DNA from: Psychrobacillus glaciei
GTDB lineage: Bacteria; Bacillota; Bacilli; Bacillales_A; Planococcaceae
Length of the DNA: 64,000 bases
Direction of reading: 5' to 3'
Assembly (NCBI RefSeq): GCF_008973485.1
Contig: NZ_CP031223.1
Span: forward strand, 3,992,001 to 4,056,000
Shown here: one piece after another, positions 17,038 to 25,733 of the stretch
Layout of the letters: each line of letters opens with the position of its first letter
Position numbering within the stretch: the stretch's first letter is position 1
Program-made: the position numbers and the translations under genes
The notes under the pieces: model-generated
Told to the model about the DNA's origin: nothing
The model's input: the letters and a program-made list of their open reading frames with translations, nothing else
Databases searched by the model: none

Positions 17038-18366
17038 TTAGACTCCAATTACCTTCTGATCTCTGTTATCTACAACACGAATCGCTTTCCCTTCTGATCT
17101 TGGTATCGTTTTAGGTAGATTGAAAACGATATCCATAGACACTAAACAGGTCGATTTCATCAAATTCTGAACTTTTCTTTGCAATTGAATTACCCGCGAA
17201 TCGCTCAAATCACCAGCAATCGTTTCATAGAGAATGCTATCAATTTCTACATGGAGCTCTGCGCTGTCCATAGCGTCTTTTCTTATTAAATGAATTTGAT
17301 AATGCGGCACTAAATTTTCTACCTGTAAAAGAACCCGTTCTACTTCCGACGGGAAGACATTCACCCCGCGAATAATCATCATGTCATCTGTGCGACCTTT
17401 TACTCTCGACATTCTAGTTGTGGTTCTGCCGCATTTGCACTTCTCACGTGTGATGGATGAGATATCACCTGTGCGATAGCGAATAATTGGGAGGGCTTCC
17501 TTTGTTAAACTTGTAAAAACTAGTTCCCCTTCTTCCCCATCAGCAACAGGTTCTAGCGTTTCAGGATTAATAACTTCAATGTAAAAGTGATCTTCCTGCA
17601 CATGTAAGCCATTTTGTGCTTCGTAACATTCAACAGATACACCTGGTCCAATAATTTCACTCAATCCATATATATCAATTGCTTTCAAATGGAACGTTTG
17701 CTCAAGTTTTTCTCGCATTTCTTCCGACCAAGGCTCTGCACCGAAAATTCCATACTCCATGGAAGACTGCCCTGGATCCATACCTCTTTCCCTCATTTTC
17801 TCCGCTATGTTCAACATATACGAAGGTGTTGCACATATGCCCCTTGGTTTAAAATCTTCTATCAACGTAATCTGTCTTTCCGTATTTCCTCCAGACATAG
17901 GTACAACCGCTGCTCCAAGCACTTCCGCCCCGTAATGAAGTCCGATTCCTCCTGTAAACAAACCGTAGCCATATGCGTTATGGAAAATATCCGACCTTTT
18001 TCCACCCGCAGCCACAATTGAACGTGCTACAACTTCAGCCCACATGTCTATATCTTTTGCTGTATATCCAACGACTGTAGGCTTACCGCTCGTTCCAGAA
18101 GATCCGTGTATTCGAACTACCTCTTCTTGTGGTACTGCGAATAAACCGAATGGATACTGATCCCGCAAGTCCTGTTTTAACGTAAATGGTAACTTTGATA
18201 GATCCTTTAAACTTTGAATATCATTCGGAGTAATTCCAACCTCTTTAAACTTTTCACTATAAAATGGCACATGTTCATAAACTTTTCTAACCGTCTTGCG
18301 AAGGCGTTCAAACTGAAGGGATTCCATCTCATGGCGCGACATTGTTTCTACTTGTGGATTGTACAA
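17038..18366 (-). CDS. paaK: Phenylacetate-CoA ligase PaaK
   Basis: A 442-aa AMP-forming ligase activating phenylacetate to phenylacetyl-CoA. The P-loop is HGSSGTSGKPTVVGYT at residues 87-101. Further motifs are YGIFGAEPWSEEMRE, DIYGLSEIIGPGV, a Cys-rich REKCKCGRT segment, and the C-terminal lobe RGVNVFPSEVERVL. Length and motifs match the family. It heads the catabolic run behind its own operator-bearing promoter and GAGGAGGAATG. The flavoprotein gene follows 19 bp later. Confidence 0.95.
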   Translation of the reverse strand: MYNPQVETMSRHEMESLQFERLRKTVRKVYEHVPFYSEKFKEVGITPNDIQSLKDLSKLPFTLKQDLRDQYPFGLFAVPQEEVVRIHGSSGTSGKPTVVGYTAKDIDMWAEVVARSIVAAGGKRSDIFHNAYGYGLFTGGIGLHYGAEVLGAAVVPMSGGNTERQITLIEDFKPRGICATPSYMLNIAEKMRERGMDPGQSSMEYGIFGAEPWSEEMREKLEQTFHLKAIDIYGLSEIIGPGVSVECYEAQNGLHVQEDHFYIEVINPETLEPVADGEEGELVFTSLTKEALPIIRYRTGDISSITREKCKCGRTTTRMSRVKGRTDDMMIIRGVNVFPSEVERVLLQVENLVPHYQIHLIRKDAMDSAELHVEIDSILYETIAGDLSDSRVIQLQRKVQNLMKSTCLVSMDIVFNLPKTIPRSEGKAIRVVDNRDQKVIGV

Positions 18367-18416
18367 ACATCATTCCTCCTCAAATTAAATAATATAAACC
18401 TATATATAACACTTAA

Positions 18417-18479
18417 ATAACGACGGTATAATAATTAGTAATATTATATTAGATTAATAGTTAGAATCCTATAAGTCAA
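18417..18479 (-). promoter_or_regulatory. paaK promoter and operator-like site
   Basis: Minus-strand TTGACT (18474-18479) and TAATCT (18451-18456) are spaced 17 bp. ATAACG-N14-AGTAAT (18417-18442) lies just downstream of the -10, at the expected transcription start. It is the weakest of the three matching sites, with one half-site differing from the paaA palindrome. Confidence 0.6.
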
Positions 18480-18565
18480 CGCAAAATTCCGAAAATTATA
18501 ATATTAAACTTTCTGCATTAAACATAATAATAGCTATTCACTGTTTCAAGTATTTAGACAATAAT

Positions 18566-18599
18566 AAACACCTCTCCACTTAAAAGCAGAGAGGTGTTT
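18566..18599. terminator. Terminator downstream of the DinB-like gene
   Basis: AAACACCTCTC and GAGAGGTGTTT form an 11-bp stem. On the minus strand it is followed by TTATTATTG, suited to ending transcription of the DinB-like gene before paaK's promoter. Confidence 0.7.
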
Positions 18600-18672
18600 G
18601 AATTTTTTCTATTCATTTGTGGCTTGTAAATTGAATTATTTTTTTAATAGGTCAATTTATTTTTCCGTTCTC

Positions 18673-19143
18673 TTATTGCATTTCTTTTGTTGGTCCCATA
18701 ACGCCAGGGACTGTAAGACCTGCTTGACGTAGCAATACTGTCATTTGACCGCGGTGATGTGTTTGATGATCAATTAACCCACGTAAAAATTTTCCGCGAG
18801 CTATCGGCCCTGTAAAACCAGATATTTCTTCAAGCAACATTTCATCTGTCAGCTTAGCTGCCTCTGTTTTATATGCTCTGACAGCCTTTTCATAAGCCTT
18901 TACAATTTCTGATACATCTGTTGGCATCGCTTGGTCTCGTCCTGGTCCAGGAATTTGTAAGCCTGCAAAATGACCAAACGCTCCTGCAGCACCAACTAAA
19001 TGCCAAGCTAACCAACCAAGCGTATTATGTCCTTCCACAATTGCTTGGTCTAATTTATCATTTGTCATCGCTTTAAAAACATTTAATGTTCCTTCTGCCG
19101 AAGTTGTCCAATCTTCTATAAAATCCTCTACTTTACGATACAC
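18673..19143 (-). CDS. DinB-superfamily protein
   Basis: A 156-aa four-helix-bundle protein of the DinB/YfiT superfamily. The three metal-binding histidines are suggested by GHNTLGWLAWHLVG and DHQTHHRGQMTVLLRQAG. I place the start at GTG 19143 (VYRKVEDFIEDW) because AGGAG lies eight bases upstream; a longer frame to 19272 would add 43 residues unlike the family. These proteins include bacillithiol- or mycothiol-dependent transferases and uncharacterised stress proteins, so the substrate is open. Divergent from the aminopeptidase gene. Confidence 0.82.
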   Translation of the reverse strand: MYRKVEDFIEDWTTSAEGTLNVFKAMTNDKLDQAIVEGHNTLGWLAWHLVGAAGAFGHFAGLQIPGPGRDQAMPTDVSEIVKAYEKAVRAYKTEAAKLTDEMLLEEISGFTGPIARGKFLRGLIDHQTHHRGQMTVLLRQAGLTVPGVMGPTKEMQ

Positions 19144-19313
19144 ACATATCACTCCTATTTTTAAACAGATTCTCTTCTCTATCATAACTATTGGGTATAT
19201 TGGGTGCAACTTATGGACAAAAATTATCAGAAATTTTTCTTCATTTATATAAACATGTTTCCGATTAAGCATGCTAGAATAATTAAGAAAGACAAAATAT
19301 TGGAGGAATAACT

Positions 19314-20555
19314 ATGTTAGCTAACTTTGAAGAGAATCTACAGAAATATGCAAAACTATTAGTTGCAAAAGGAATCAATGTTCAACCTGGTGATTGGGTA
19401 AAGATGACTATTACTGTAGATCAAGCACCATTAGCACAATTAATCACGAAAGAAGCTTATGATTTGGGAGCTGAAAAAGTCATTATCAAATGGTCTGATG
19501 ACGAAATTAGTAAACTACATTATTTACACCAACCTGTAGAAGTGTTGACCGACATTCCTGAATATGAAATTGCAGAATCGGAAGACCATGTTTTAAATCA
19601 TCACGTAAGCCGCCTTTCTATTGTTTCAAGTGATCCAGGTTTATTAAATGAAGTTGATCCGGCCAAAATTGCTGCCTACCAAAACGTAGCGGGTAAAGCG
19701 TTTCAAGCACAACGCAAGGCAACTCAAAATGACGATTTGAAATGGACTGTTGCTGCTGCCGCTGGAGCTGGTTGGGCTGCACAAGTTTTCCCTCACCTGG
19801 CAACTTCCGAAGAACAAGTGGATGCATTATGGGACCAAATCTTCAAGTCTAGTCGCGTTTATACAGAGGATCCAATAGCGGCTTGGGATGAACATAAGAA
19901 AATATTAAATGAAAAAGCAGCAAAATTGAATGAAATGCAGTTTGACGCATTACACTACACTGCACCAGGCACGGATTTAACTCTAGGTTTACCAAAGAAC
20001 CATATTTGGGCTTGTGCTGAAAGTTATAATCCTAAAGGGGAAGAATTTATTGCCAATATGCCTACAGAAGAAGTCTTCACTGCTCCTGATACACATCGCA
20101 TGGAAGGTGTAGTTCGTAGTACAAAACCACTTAGCTATGCTGGGACGCTAATTGAAGGCATCGAAGTGCATTTTAAAGATGGCAAAATCGTAGATATCTC
20201 TGCTGAAAAAGGAGATGAAACGATTAAAAAATTGGTTTTTGACAATGAAGGTGGGACAGGACTAGGTGAAGTAGCGCTCGTTCCAGATCCGTCTCCTATC
20301 TCTCAATCTGGTGTTACTTTCTTTAATACACTATTTGATGAGAATGCATCCAATCACTTGGCAATCGGTTCTGCTTACCCTACTACGATTCAAGGTGGGA
20401 CAAAAATGAGTCAAGAAGAATTATTAAAAAATGGTATGAACACTTCCATTGTTCATGTAGATTTCATGATTGGATCTGACAAGATGGATATTGATGGCAT
20501 CAAACTAGATGGCACCATCGTTCCAATCTTCCGTAATGGAGACTGGGCATTTTAA
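19314..20555 (+). CDS. M29-family aminopeptidase
   Basis: A 413-aa metallopeptidase of the AmpS/PepS/aminopeptidase T family, cytoplasmic, releasing N-terminal residues with two metal ions. MPTEEVF supplies a metal-binding Glu, and the C-terminal segments NHLAIGSAYP and IVHVDFMIGSDKMDIDG carry the conserved His and Asp. GGAGG lies about eight bases before ATG 19314. It stands alone, ended by the hairpin at 20584, with no functional link visible to its neighbours. Confidence 0.92.
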   Translation: MLANFEENLQKYAKLLVAKGINVQPGDWVKMTITVDQAPLAQLITKEAYDLGAEKVIIKWSDDEISKLHYLHQPVEVLTDIPEYEIAESEDHVLNHHVSRLSIVSSDPGLLNEVDPAKIAAYQNVAGKAFQAQRKATQNDDLKWTVAAAAGAGWAAQVFPHLATSEEQVDALWDQIFKSSRVYTEDPIAAWDEHKKILNEKAAKLNEMQFDALHYTAPGTDLTLGLPKNHIWACAESYNPKGEEFIANMPTEEVFTAPDTHRMEGVVRSTKPLSYAGTLIEGIEVHFKDGKIVDISAEKGDETIKKLVFDNEGGTGLGEVALVPDPSPISQSGVTFFNTLFDENASNHLAIGSAYPTTIQGGTKMSQEELLKNGMNTSIVHVDFMIGSDKMDIDGIKLDGTIVPIFRNGDWAF

Positions 20556-20583
20556 ACGTTCTTTCATGAGATTATTTATATCC

Positions 20584-20637
20584 AAAAGTCCGAGGGATAA
20601 AGCTTTGTTTTTTGAAGCTATCTCCTTGGACTTTTTT
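20584..20637 (+). terminator. Terminator of the aminopeptidase gene
   Basis: AAAAGTCC-GAGG-ATA pairs with TAT-CTCC-TTGGACTTTT, followed by a T-run, 29 bases after the stop codon. Confidence 0.8.
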
Positions 20638-21135
20638 CTTTATTGTTTGGGACCAGATTCTTAGTGAATTAGATTTGGAAGTGTTCCCTGTCATTCCGAG
20701 TTTAAACTAAAAAGTATAAGCAAAGTTCCACTAAAGAGACAAATTATTCTCGTTAATGAGATTTTTTCAGCTAAACCAAACAAAGCTATATCTATCGTAA
20801 TGATTAAAACATAAGGTCCGACTAAGATAGAGTGTTGAGATATAAGACTATTTCTAAATCATTAAATTTATACCATCAACATAACAGCTGTTATGTCGAC
20901 ACTTCCTGAAAATATTCTTAGTAGAATGATGAATAGTAGCGCTTTTTCAATCAATAGGAATATTTCCCTTCATTTGGTTTTCTAAATTATATGGATAGTT
21001 TTCCACTTCTAATAAAGAAAGTTGAGACTTAGTTTATGTGCACTATTACCTCGTTCTGTACTAATTCGTACAGATCGTGAAGAGATAGCAAGGTGGTATC
21101 TTTCTAATAAAAGATGCATAGAATAATAATTATTA

Positions 21136-21147
21136 GAAACCGGTTTA
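21136..21147. promoter_or_regulatory. LacI-family operator O1
   Basis: GAAACCGGTTTA, a near-perfect copy of the palindrome at 21261, 125 bp upstream of it. This is a spacing that would allow looping by a tetramer. Probable target of the LacI regulator at 24667. Confidence 0.65.
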
Positions 21148-21202
21148 CAAAAATACTCTAAAAGATCTTCGAATTTTTAGAGTATTAAATTATAACCAAT
21201 TA

Positions 21203-21216
21203 TGTAAGCGTTTTAT
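21203..21216. promoter_or_regulatory. cre-like CcpA box
   Basis: TGTAAGCGTTTTAT matches the catabolite-responsive element core TGWAAGCGTTWNCA except at the right end. It lies between the two LacI operators over the putative -35, suggesting glucose repression of the operon. Confidence 0.5.
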
Positions 21217-21260
21217 TTACTATATAACTCGTTAAAAGTGTATTTTTTTTATTCATCATC

Positions 21261-21272
21261 GAAACCGGTTTC
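21261..21272. promoter_or_regulatory. LacI-family operator O2
   Basis: GAAACCGGTTTC is a perfect 12-bp palindrome with the central CG typical of LacI/GalR operators, 150 bp upstream of the solute-binding protein gene. Confidence 0.75.
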
Positions 21273-21297
21273 TATGGCGGTCCATAAGGAGGACGAT

Positions 21298-21339
21298 ATG
21301 CTAAAGATACATGATCCCACTTTAACAAATGGTTTATAA
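21298..21339 (+). CDS. 13-codon leader ORF
   Basis: ATG at 21298 follows AAGGAGGACGAT, one of the strongest ribosome sites in this region, and opens a frame of only 13 codons (MLKIHDPTLTNGL) ending in TAA at 21339. It lies between operator O2 and the solute-binding protein gene. It may be a translated leader, or the remnant start of a lost gene. Composition shows no run of a single amino acid as in attenuation peptides. Confidence 0.4.
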   Translation: MLKIHDPTLTNGL

Positions 21340-21412
21340 GTAGGCAGAAATCTCTATATTGATGGCAATTTTACTTTATGAATCAATTATTCTATTACTA
21401 GGGGGATATTTA

Positions 21413-22705
21413 ATGAAATTTAAAAAATGGCTGTTCGTATGTTTTTCAATTTTTTTAGCATTACTCATTACTGCATGTTCTTCTGATAAGACATCGAATA
21501 CTTCCGAAGAAAGTGGGAGTAAAGAGGAGCAAATCACATTAAATTTTTGGATGTTTGGCGCTACTGGTTATGAAGAATTGGCCAAGGAGTATGAAAAAGA
21601 ACATCAAAACATCAAAATAAAAATAAAAACGTCCGAAACGGCAGATCATCATAATAATTTATTTACTGCGCTATCCGCCGGATCTGGTGCACCTGACATT
21701 GCTACACTTGAAGTCGATCAGCTGGATCGGTTCCGCGATGCTCAGGATCGGTTCGTTAATTTATATGATATGAAAGCCGATGAAGTAAAAAATCAATACT
21801 TAGATTGGAAATGGAAAATTGCCGAGAACGATGATGGAAAATTCTTGATGGGACTTCCTACCGATATTGGCCCAAAAGGACTGTATTACCGTACCGATGT
21901 GTTTGAAGCAGCAGGTTTACCAACAGCACCCGAAGAAGTATCCGCACTTATTACGACTCCTGAACAATTCAAGCAAGTTGCCTTACAAATAAAAGAAAAA
22001 ACAGGAAAACCGATGGTAGCTAGTATGGAAATGATGTACCGTGCTCAATTAGACGCACTTGAAGAAAGCTATTTCGATAAAGAAGGAAATTTACTAATTG
22101 AAAAACCCGGTAACGGAGTAAAGGATGCATATAACTTAGCTGTTGATATGAATAAGCTTGGTGTTGTTGGCAATTTTGCAATGTGGTCACCCGAATGGGC
22201 AAACGCAGTCAATGACGGAAGCTTTGCGGTGGAACTAGGAGCTGCTTGGCTAAAAGGTTGGATGGAAGGTAATGCACCTGATGCAGTTGGAAAATTTAGA
22301 GTAGCAACATTGCCTAAAGAATATAGCGGAAACTGGGGCGGATCTTATATTGCTATTCCTAAGGAAACAAAGCATGCGCAAGAAGCATATGATTTTATAA
22401 AATGGCTTGTCTCCCCTGAAAATCAATTGAAATCATTTAAAAGCAATGGGTTATTCCCCTCTTCTCCTGTTGTTTATGATATGGCTGAATTTAAGGAAGC
22501 TAGCGACGAGTTTTTTGGAGGTCAATCAACACAAACAGTCTTTGCTCAATCTGCACAAAAAATTGGAATGGTTTATAAAGGAAAAGATTATACAAGTGTG
22601 CACGATGAAATCCTTGCTGCTTTAGTCAATGTTCAAGGCGGAGCAGATTCAGAGGAAGAATGGCATGCAGCTATCAAGCGTATTAAAACTAAACTAAATC
22701 GCTGA
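21413..22705 (+). CDS. Sugar ABC transporter solute-binding lipoprotein
   Basis: A 430-aa family 1 extracellular solute-binding protein. The signal peptide MKFKKWLFVCFSIFLALLITAC ends in a lipobox (LITAC) with the acceptor Cys near residue 22, so it is anchored outside the membrane. ATG 21413 follows AGGGGG; an upstream in-frame ATG would put extra residues before the signal. Later features are FWMFGATGYEELAKEYEKEH, APDIATLEVDQLDRF and GGSYIAIPKE. First gene of a transporter-regulator-glycosidase operon, so the ligand is probably a beta-glucoside or cello-oligosaccharide. Confidence 0.9.
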   Translation: MKFKKWLFVCFSIFLALLITACSSDKTSNTSEESGSKEEQITLNFWMFGATGYEELAKEYEKEHQNIKIKIKTSETADHHNNLFTALSAGSGAPDIATLEVDQLDRFRDAQDRFVNLYDMKADEVKNQYLDWKWKIAENDDGKFLMGLPTDIGPKGLYYRTDVFEAAGLPTAPEEVSALITTPEQFKQVALQIKEKTGKPMVASMEMMYRAQLDALEESYFDKEGNLLIEKPGNGVKDAYNLAVDMNKLGVVGNFAMWSPEWANAVNDGSFAVELGAAWLKGWMEGNAPDAVGKFRVATLPKEYSGNWGGSYIAIPKETKHAQEAYDFIKWLVSPENQLKSFKSNGLFPSSPVVYDMAEFKEASDEFFGGQSTQTVFAQSAQKIGMVYKGKDYTSVHDEILAALVNVQGGADSEEEWHAAIKRIKTKLNR

Positions 22706-22758
22706 TTATACAAGACGTGGCGACTTTATTCTGCCCACCCGTTAATGCGGGATAAACA

Positions 22759-22816
22759 ATTCAGCGGTTGAGAAAACCGCTGAATGTATCTCGTATTTAG
22801 TGAAATTTCACTAAAT
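22759..22816 (+). other. Intercistronic hairpin and adjoining perfect palindrome
   Basis: ATTCAGCGGTT/AACCGCTGAAT form an 11-bp stem (22759-22785). A 22-bp perfect palindrome centred on GAAATTTC follows at 22795-22816. The pair separates the binding-protein gene from the permease genes and could protect the upstream message and lower permease expression, as in maltose-type operons. Confidence 0.6.
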
Positions 22817-22838
22817 ATGGTTTAGAAGGAGTGATCGT

Positions 22839-23783
22839 ATGGTTTCTTTGGATGAAAATCAAAAAAAAGTTCAAAGTAAACGCTTTTCATCAGAAGAGAT
22901 GAAAAATATTCTTTCAGGTTATTTATATATTTCGCCTTTTTTCATAATTTTTGCGATTATTGGTCTTTATCCAGCTATATTCAGCCTTATTTTAGCGTTT
23001 CAAAAATGGAACGGTTTAGGTGAGATGGAGTTTGTCGGGTTGAATAATTTTAAGGTCATCCTGAGTGACCCGTTATTTTGGAAGTCAGTTTATAATACGA
23101 TCATTCTTGGACTAATGGGTACTGCTCCCCAACTCGTGGTCGGGCTAGTTTTAGCATTTTTACTAAATCTAACTTATTTACGATTTAAAGCTTTTTTTCG
23201 AGTAACTATTTTTATGCCTTATATTACTTCGATGGTAGCTGTTGCATTAGTGTTTAGTGTTTTTTTTAGTAACAATGAAACAGCTTTGGTCAATTATTTA
23301 ATTGGTTTATTTGGATTTGATCCAGTCAATTGGAAAACGTCTGAGTGGGGTGCAAAAATCGCCATTTCAACGATGGTTTTCTGGAGATGGCTTGGATATA
23401 ATACGATTATTTACTTAGCTGGCATGCAAAGTATTTCGAATGAATTGTATGAGGCATCCAAAATAGATGGCGCTAGTAAGCTACAACAACTTAGACATAT
23501 TACTATTCCCTTGTTAAAGCCATTTATTTTGTTAACAGTCTTTTTTTCAACTGTAGGAGCTATGCAATTGTTTACAGAGCCAACTGTATTTCTTGGTAAT
23601 ACGGCTTTTGCAAGAGATGAAGCGATGACAGTTGTGATGTATTTATACCGTGATGCTTTTAAGTTATCTTCCTTCGGTACAGCATCGGCTGCTGCTATTG
23701 TTCTCTTATTATTCATCGTGTGTGCTTCGGCAGTTAATATGATGTTAACTCAAGGGTTTGGAAAGAATAGGAGGGGTCGCTGA
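22839..23783 (+). CDS. Sugar ABC transporter permease (MalF type)
   Basis: A 314-aa integral membrane protein with six predicted transmembrane segments and the MalF-type EAA loop YEASKIDGASKLQQLRHITIPLLKPF, which docks onto the ATPase. It follows GAAGGAG and overlaps the next permease gene by one base. No ATP-binding gene is in the operon, so a shared MsmX-like ATPase elsewhere is expected. Confidence 0.92.
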   Translation: MVSLDENQKKVQSKRFSSEEMKNILSGYLYISPFFIIFAIIGLYPAIFSLILAFQKWNGLGEMEFVGLNNFKVILSDPLFWKSVYNTIILGLMGTAPQLVVGLVLAFLLNLTYLRFKAFFRVTIFMPYITSMVAVALVFSVFFSNNETALVNYLIGLFGFDPVNWKTSEWGAKIAISTMVFWRWLGYNTIIYLAGMQSISNELYEASKIDGASKLQQLRHITIPLLKPFILLTVFFSTVGAMQLFTEPTVFLGNTAFARDEAMTVVMYLYRDAFKLSSFGTASAAAIVLLLFIVCASAVNMMLTQGFGKNRRGR

Positions 23784-24625
23784 TGAGTCGCGAGGTTGGC
23801 GCAAAAAAGTGGGGAATCAGCCGAATTGGCATGTACTTATTCTTGTCCGTGATATCCTTGTTTTCATTATTCCCATTCTACTGGATGTTTGTTATGGCTA
23901 CACGTCCAAGTTCGGCATATAATTCCATTCCACCGACAGTCATTCCCGGCAATCAGCTTGTAGGAAATTTTCAAAAAGTTTTGGACATGATTCCTTTTTT
24001 TCAATCGCTGCTTAACACGCTGATCGTTTGTCTTACAGTCACGATTGTGGTGTTATTTATAAGTTCACTTGCTGGATTTGCGTTTGCAAAAATGAAGTTA
24101 CCTGGAAAGAATATGCTCTTTTTTATTATATTATTTACAATTGTTATACCACCACAACTGGGTTTAATCCCTCAGTATTTGTTAGTAGCAAAATCAGGAT
24201 TACTCGATCACTTGTTTGCAGCAATGATTTTGTTTTTTCTAAATCCACTAGGCATCTTTCTTATGAGGCAGTATGTGAGCGAAGCAGTGCCTGATGAATT
24301 AATTGAAGCAGCAAAATTAGATGGATGCTCGAATTTCAGAATTTATAGAAGCATTGTTCTCCCTATTATTTTACCAGCTTTTGCTACGCTTGGAATTATT
24401 GTATTCACTTCCGTATGGGGAGAGTTTTTGTGGCAATTTACTGTGTTACGAGATCCTGAATCTTATACGATCCAAGTTGCACTAGCATCATTAAATAATA
24501 CATTTAAAGTAGATTTCGGCATGTTGCTTTCCGGCGTATTTTGGGCTACATTGCCATTACTTATTGTCTTTTTATTATTTAACAAATTATTTATTTCCAG
24601 TGTTGCTGAAGGCTCCATTAAATAG
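23783..24625 (+). CDS. Sugar ABC transporter permease (MalG type)
   Basis: A 280-aa second permease with six predicted transmembrane segments and EAA loop IEAAKLDGCSNFRIYRSIVLP. It overlaps the MalF-type gene by one base and forms the heterodimeric channel with it. The LacI gene follows after 41 bp. Confidence 0.92.
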   Translation: MSREVGAKKWGISRIGMYLFLSVISLFSLFPFYWMFVMATRPSSAYNSIPPTVIPGNQLVGNFQKVLDMIPFFQSLLNTLIVCLTVTIVVLFISSLAGFAFAKMKLPGKNMLFFIILFTIVIPPQLGLIPQYLLVAKSGLLDHLFAAMILFFLNPLGIFLMRQYVSEAVPDELIEAAKLDGCSNFRIYRSIVLPIILPAFATLGIIVFTSVWGEFLWQFTVLRDPESYTIQVALASLNNTFKVDFGMLLSGVFWATLPLLIVFLLFNKLFISSVAEGSIK

Positions 24626-24666
24626 TAATACAAAAATACTAGTACATGGAATTCGAGGGATATGAA

Positions 24667-25698
24667 ATGACTTTAACTATACGTGATATTGCTCAAATGG
24701 CTGGGGTATCAAGGGCTACTGTCTCTAAAGTAATTAATAACTATGATGGCGTAAATGAGCAAACAAAACATAAAGTATTAGAAATCATAGAGAAGACGGG
24801 CTATCAACCTACTTTTTCTGCTAAATCACTTGCAACAAAGAAGTCTAAATTAATCGCACTCATTTATGCAGGGAAGATTAACGTGGAATTCAATCACCCA
24901 TTTTTCAACGAGGTTATTTCATCCTTTCAGAAATCGATTGGAGCACTTGGCTACGATATTATCATTTTTTCTAATGAAACTTTTAATAAAGAGAATGTGG
25001 ATTATTTAGCAAGGTGTAGACATTTCCGGTTAGATGGCTGTCTAATTATAGCTGGTGAAGAGGTTGAACATGCCGTTTCCGAGCTGGATGACAGTGATAT
25101 TCCTTGTATTGGAATTGATATTGAACTTACTGGACTAAATTCAAGCTATGTTATGACGGATAATTTTAAAGTATCACAGCTAGCTGTGGAGCACTTATAT
25201 TTAAATGCTATACGAGAAGTTGGCTATATTGCAGGAAAAGAAGATTCTGATATATCCAATCTTAGATTAGAAGGATTTCTTCAAACAATGAGCCAGTTTG
25301 GTATGTATACTGAGCAGGAATGGATAAAGCATGGAAACTTTTTTGAAGATAGTGGCTATGAAGAAATGCAGCAGATCCTTCTGGAAGATTCATTACCAAA
25401 AGCCGTAATAGCTGGTTCTGATATGATGGCTTTCGGCGCGATGCGAGCGATTAAAGAACATGGACTGAGCATCCCAAAGGATATTCAAATTATTGGTTGT
25501 GATGACGTTGAAGCTTGTCACTATATGGAGCCTGCACTTAGTACTATTAAACAAGATAAACAAAAAATTGGCAGATTAGCTGCATACAAGCTGAACGATT
25601 TAATAAATGGGGTAACAGGTTTAAAACCATCTCTTGTAGATCCTGAGTTAGTTATGAGAGGTTCATCCTGTCATGTTACAGAGAATATCAAGGCATAG
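24667..25698 (+). CDS. LacI-family transcriptional regulator of the beta-glucoside operon
   Basis: A 343-aa repressor. The helix-turn-helix and hinge are TIRDIAQMAGVSRATVSKVINN at residues 4-25, with a periplasmic-binding-protein-like effector domain beyond residue 60. I start at ATG 24667, preceded by CGAGGGA; an in-frame ATG at 24646 would add seven residues ahead of the usual MxxTIRDIA. Encoded within the operon it is expected to control, it probably binds the GAAACCGGTTTC sites at 21136 and 21261, with a disaccharide or glucoside as inducer. Confidence 0.9.
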   Translation: MTLTIRDIAQMAGVSRATVSKVINNYDGVNEQTKHKVLEIIEKTGYQPTFSAKSLATKKSKLIALIYAGKINVEFNHPFFNEVISSFQKSIGALGYDIIIFSNETFNKENVDYLARCRHFRLDGCLIIAGEEVEHAVSELDDSDIPCIGIDIELTGLNSSYVMTDNFKVSQLAVEHLYLNAIREVGYIAGKEDSDISNLRLEGFLQTMSQFGMYTEQEWIKHGNFFEDSGYEEMQQILLEDSLPKAVIAGSDMMAFGAMRAIKEHGLSIPKDIQIIGCDDVEACHYMEPALSTIKQDKQKIGRLAAYKLNDLINGVTGLKPSLVDPELVMRGSSCHVTENIKA

Positions 25699-25733
25699 TA
25701 AACGAAATGTTAATCACAAAGGGAGGACTAATA

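Larger units (their letters stand above)
20638..21297. promoter_or_regulatory. Long control region upstream of the beta-glucoside operon
   Basis: A 660-bp stretch with no convincing gene. It includes an 18-bp perfect palindrome ACATAACAGCTGTTATGT (20879-20896), a 12-bp-stem hairpin (21152-21186), two LacI-type operators, a cre-like box and a possible -10 TATAAC (21223-21228) whose -35 would overlap the cre. The first 400 bp contain nothing I recognise. Confidence 0.55.

Noticed and set aside
21040..21120. T-box leader upstream of the sugar operon
   Set aside because: AAGGTGGTATC resembles the T-box core, but there is no CCGCG extension, terminator pairing or stem I, and the operon is not amino-acid related.
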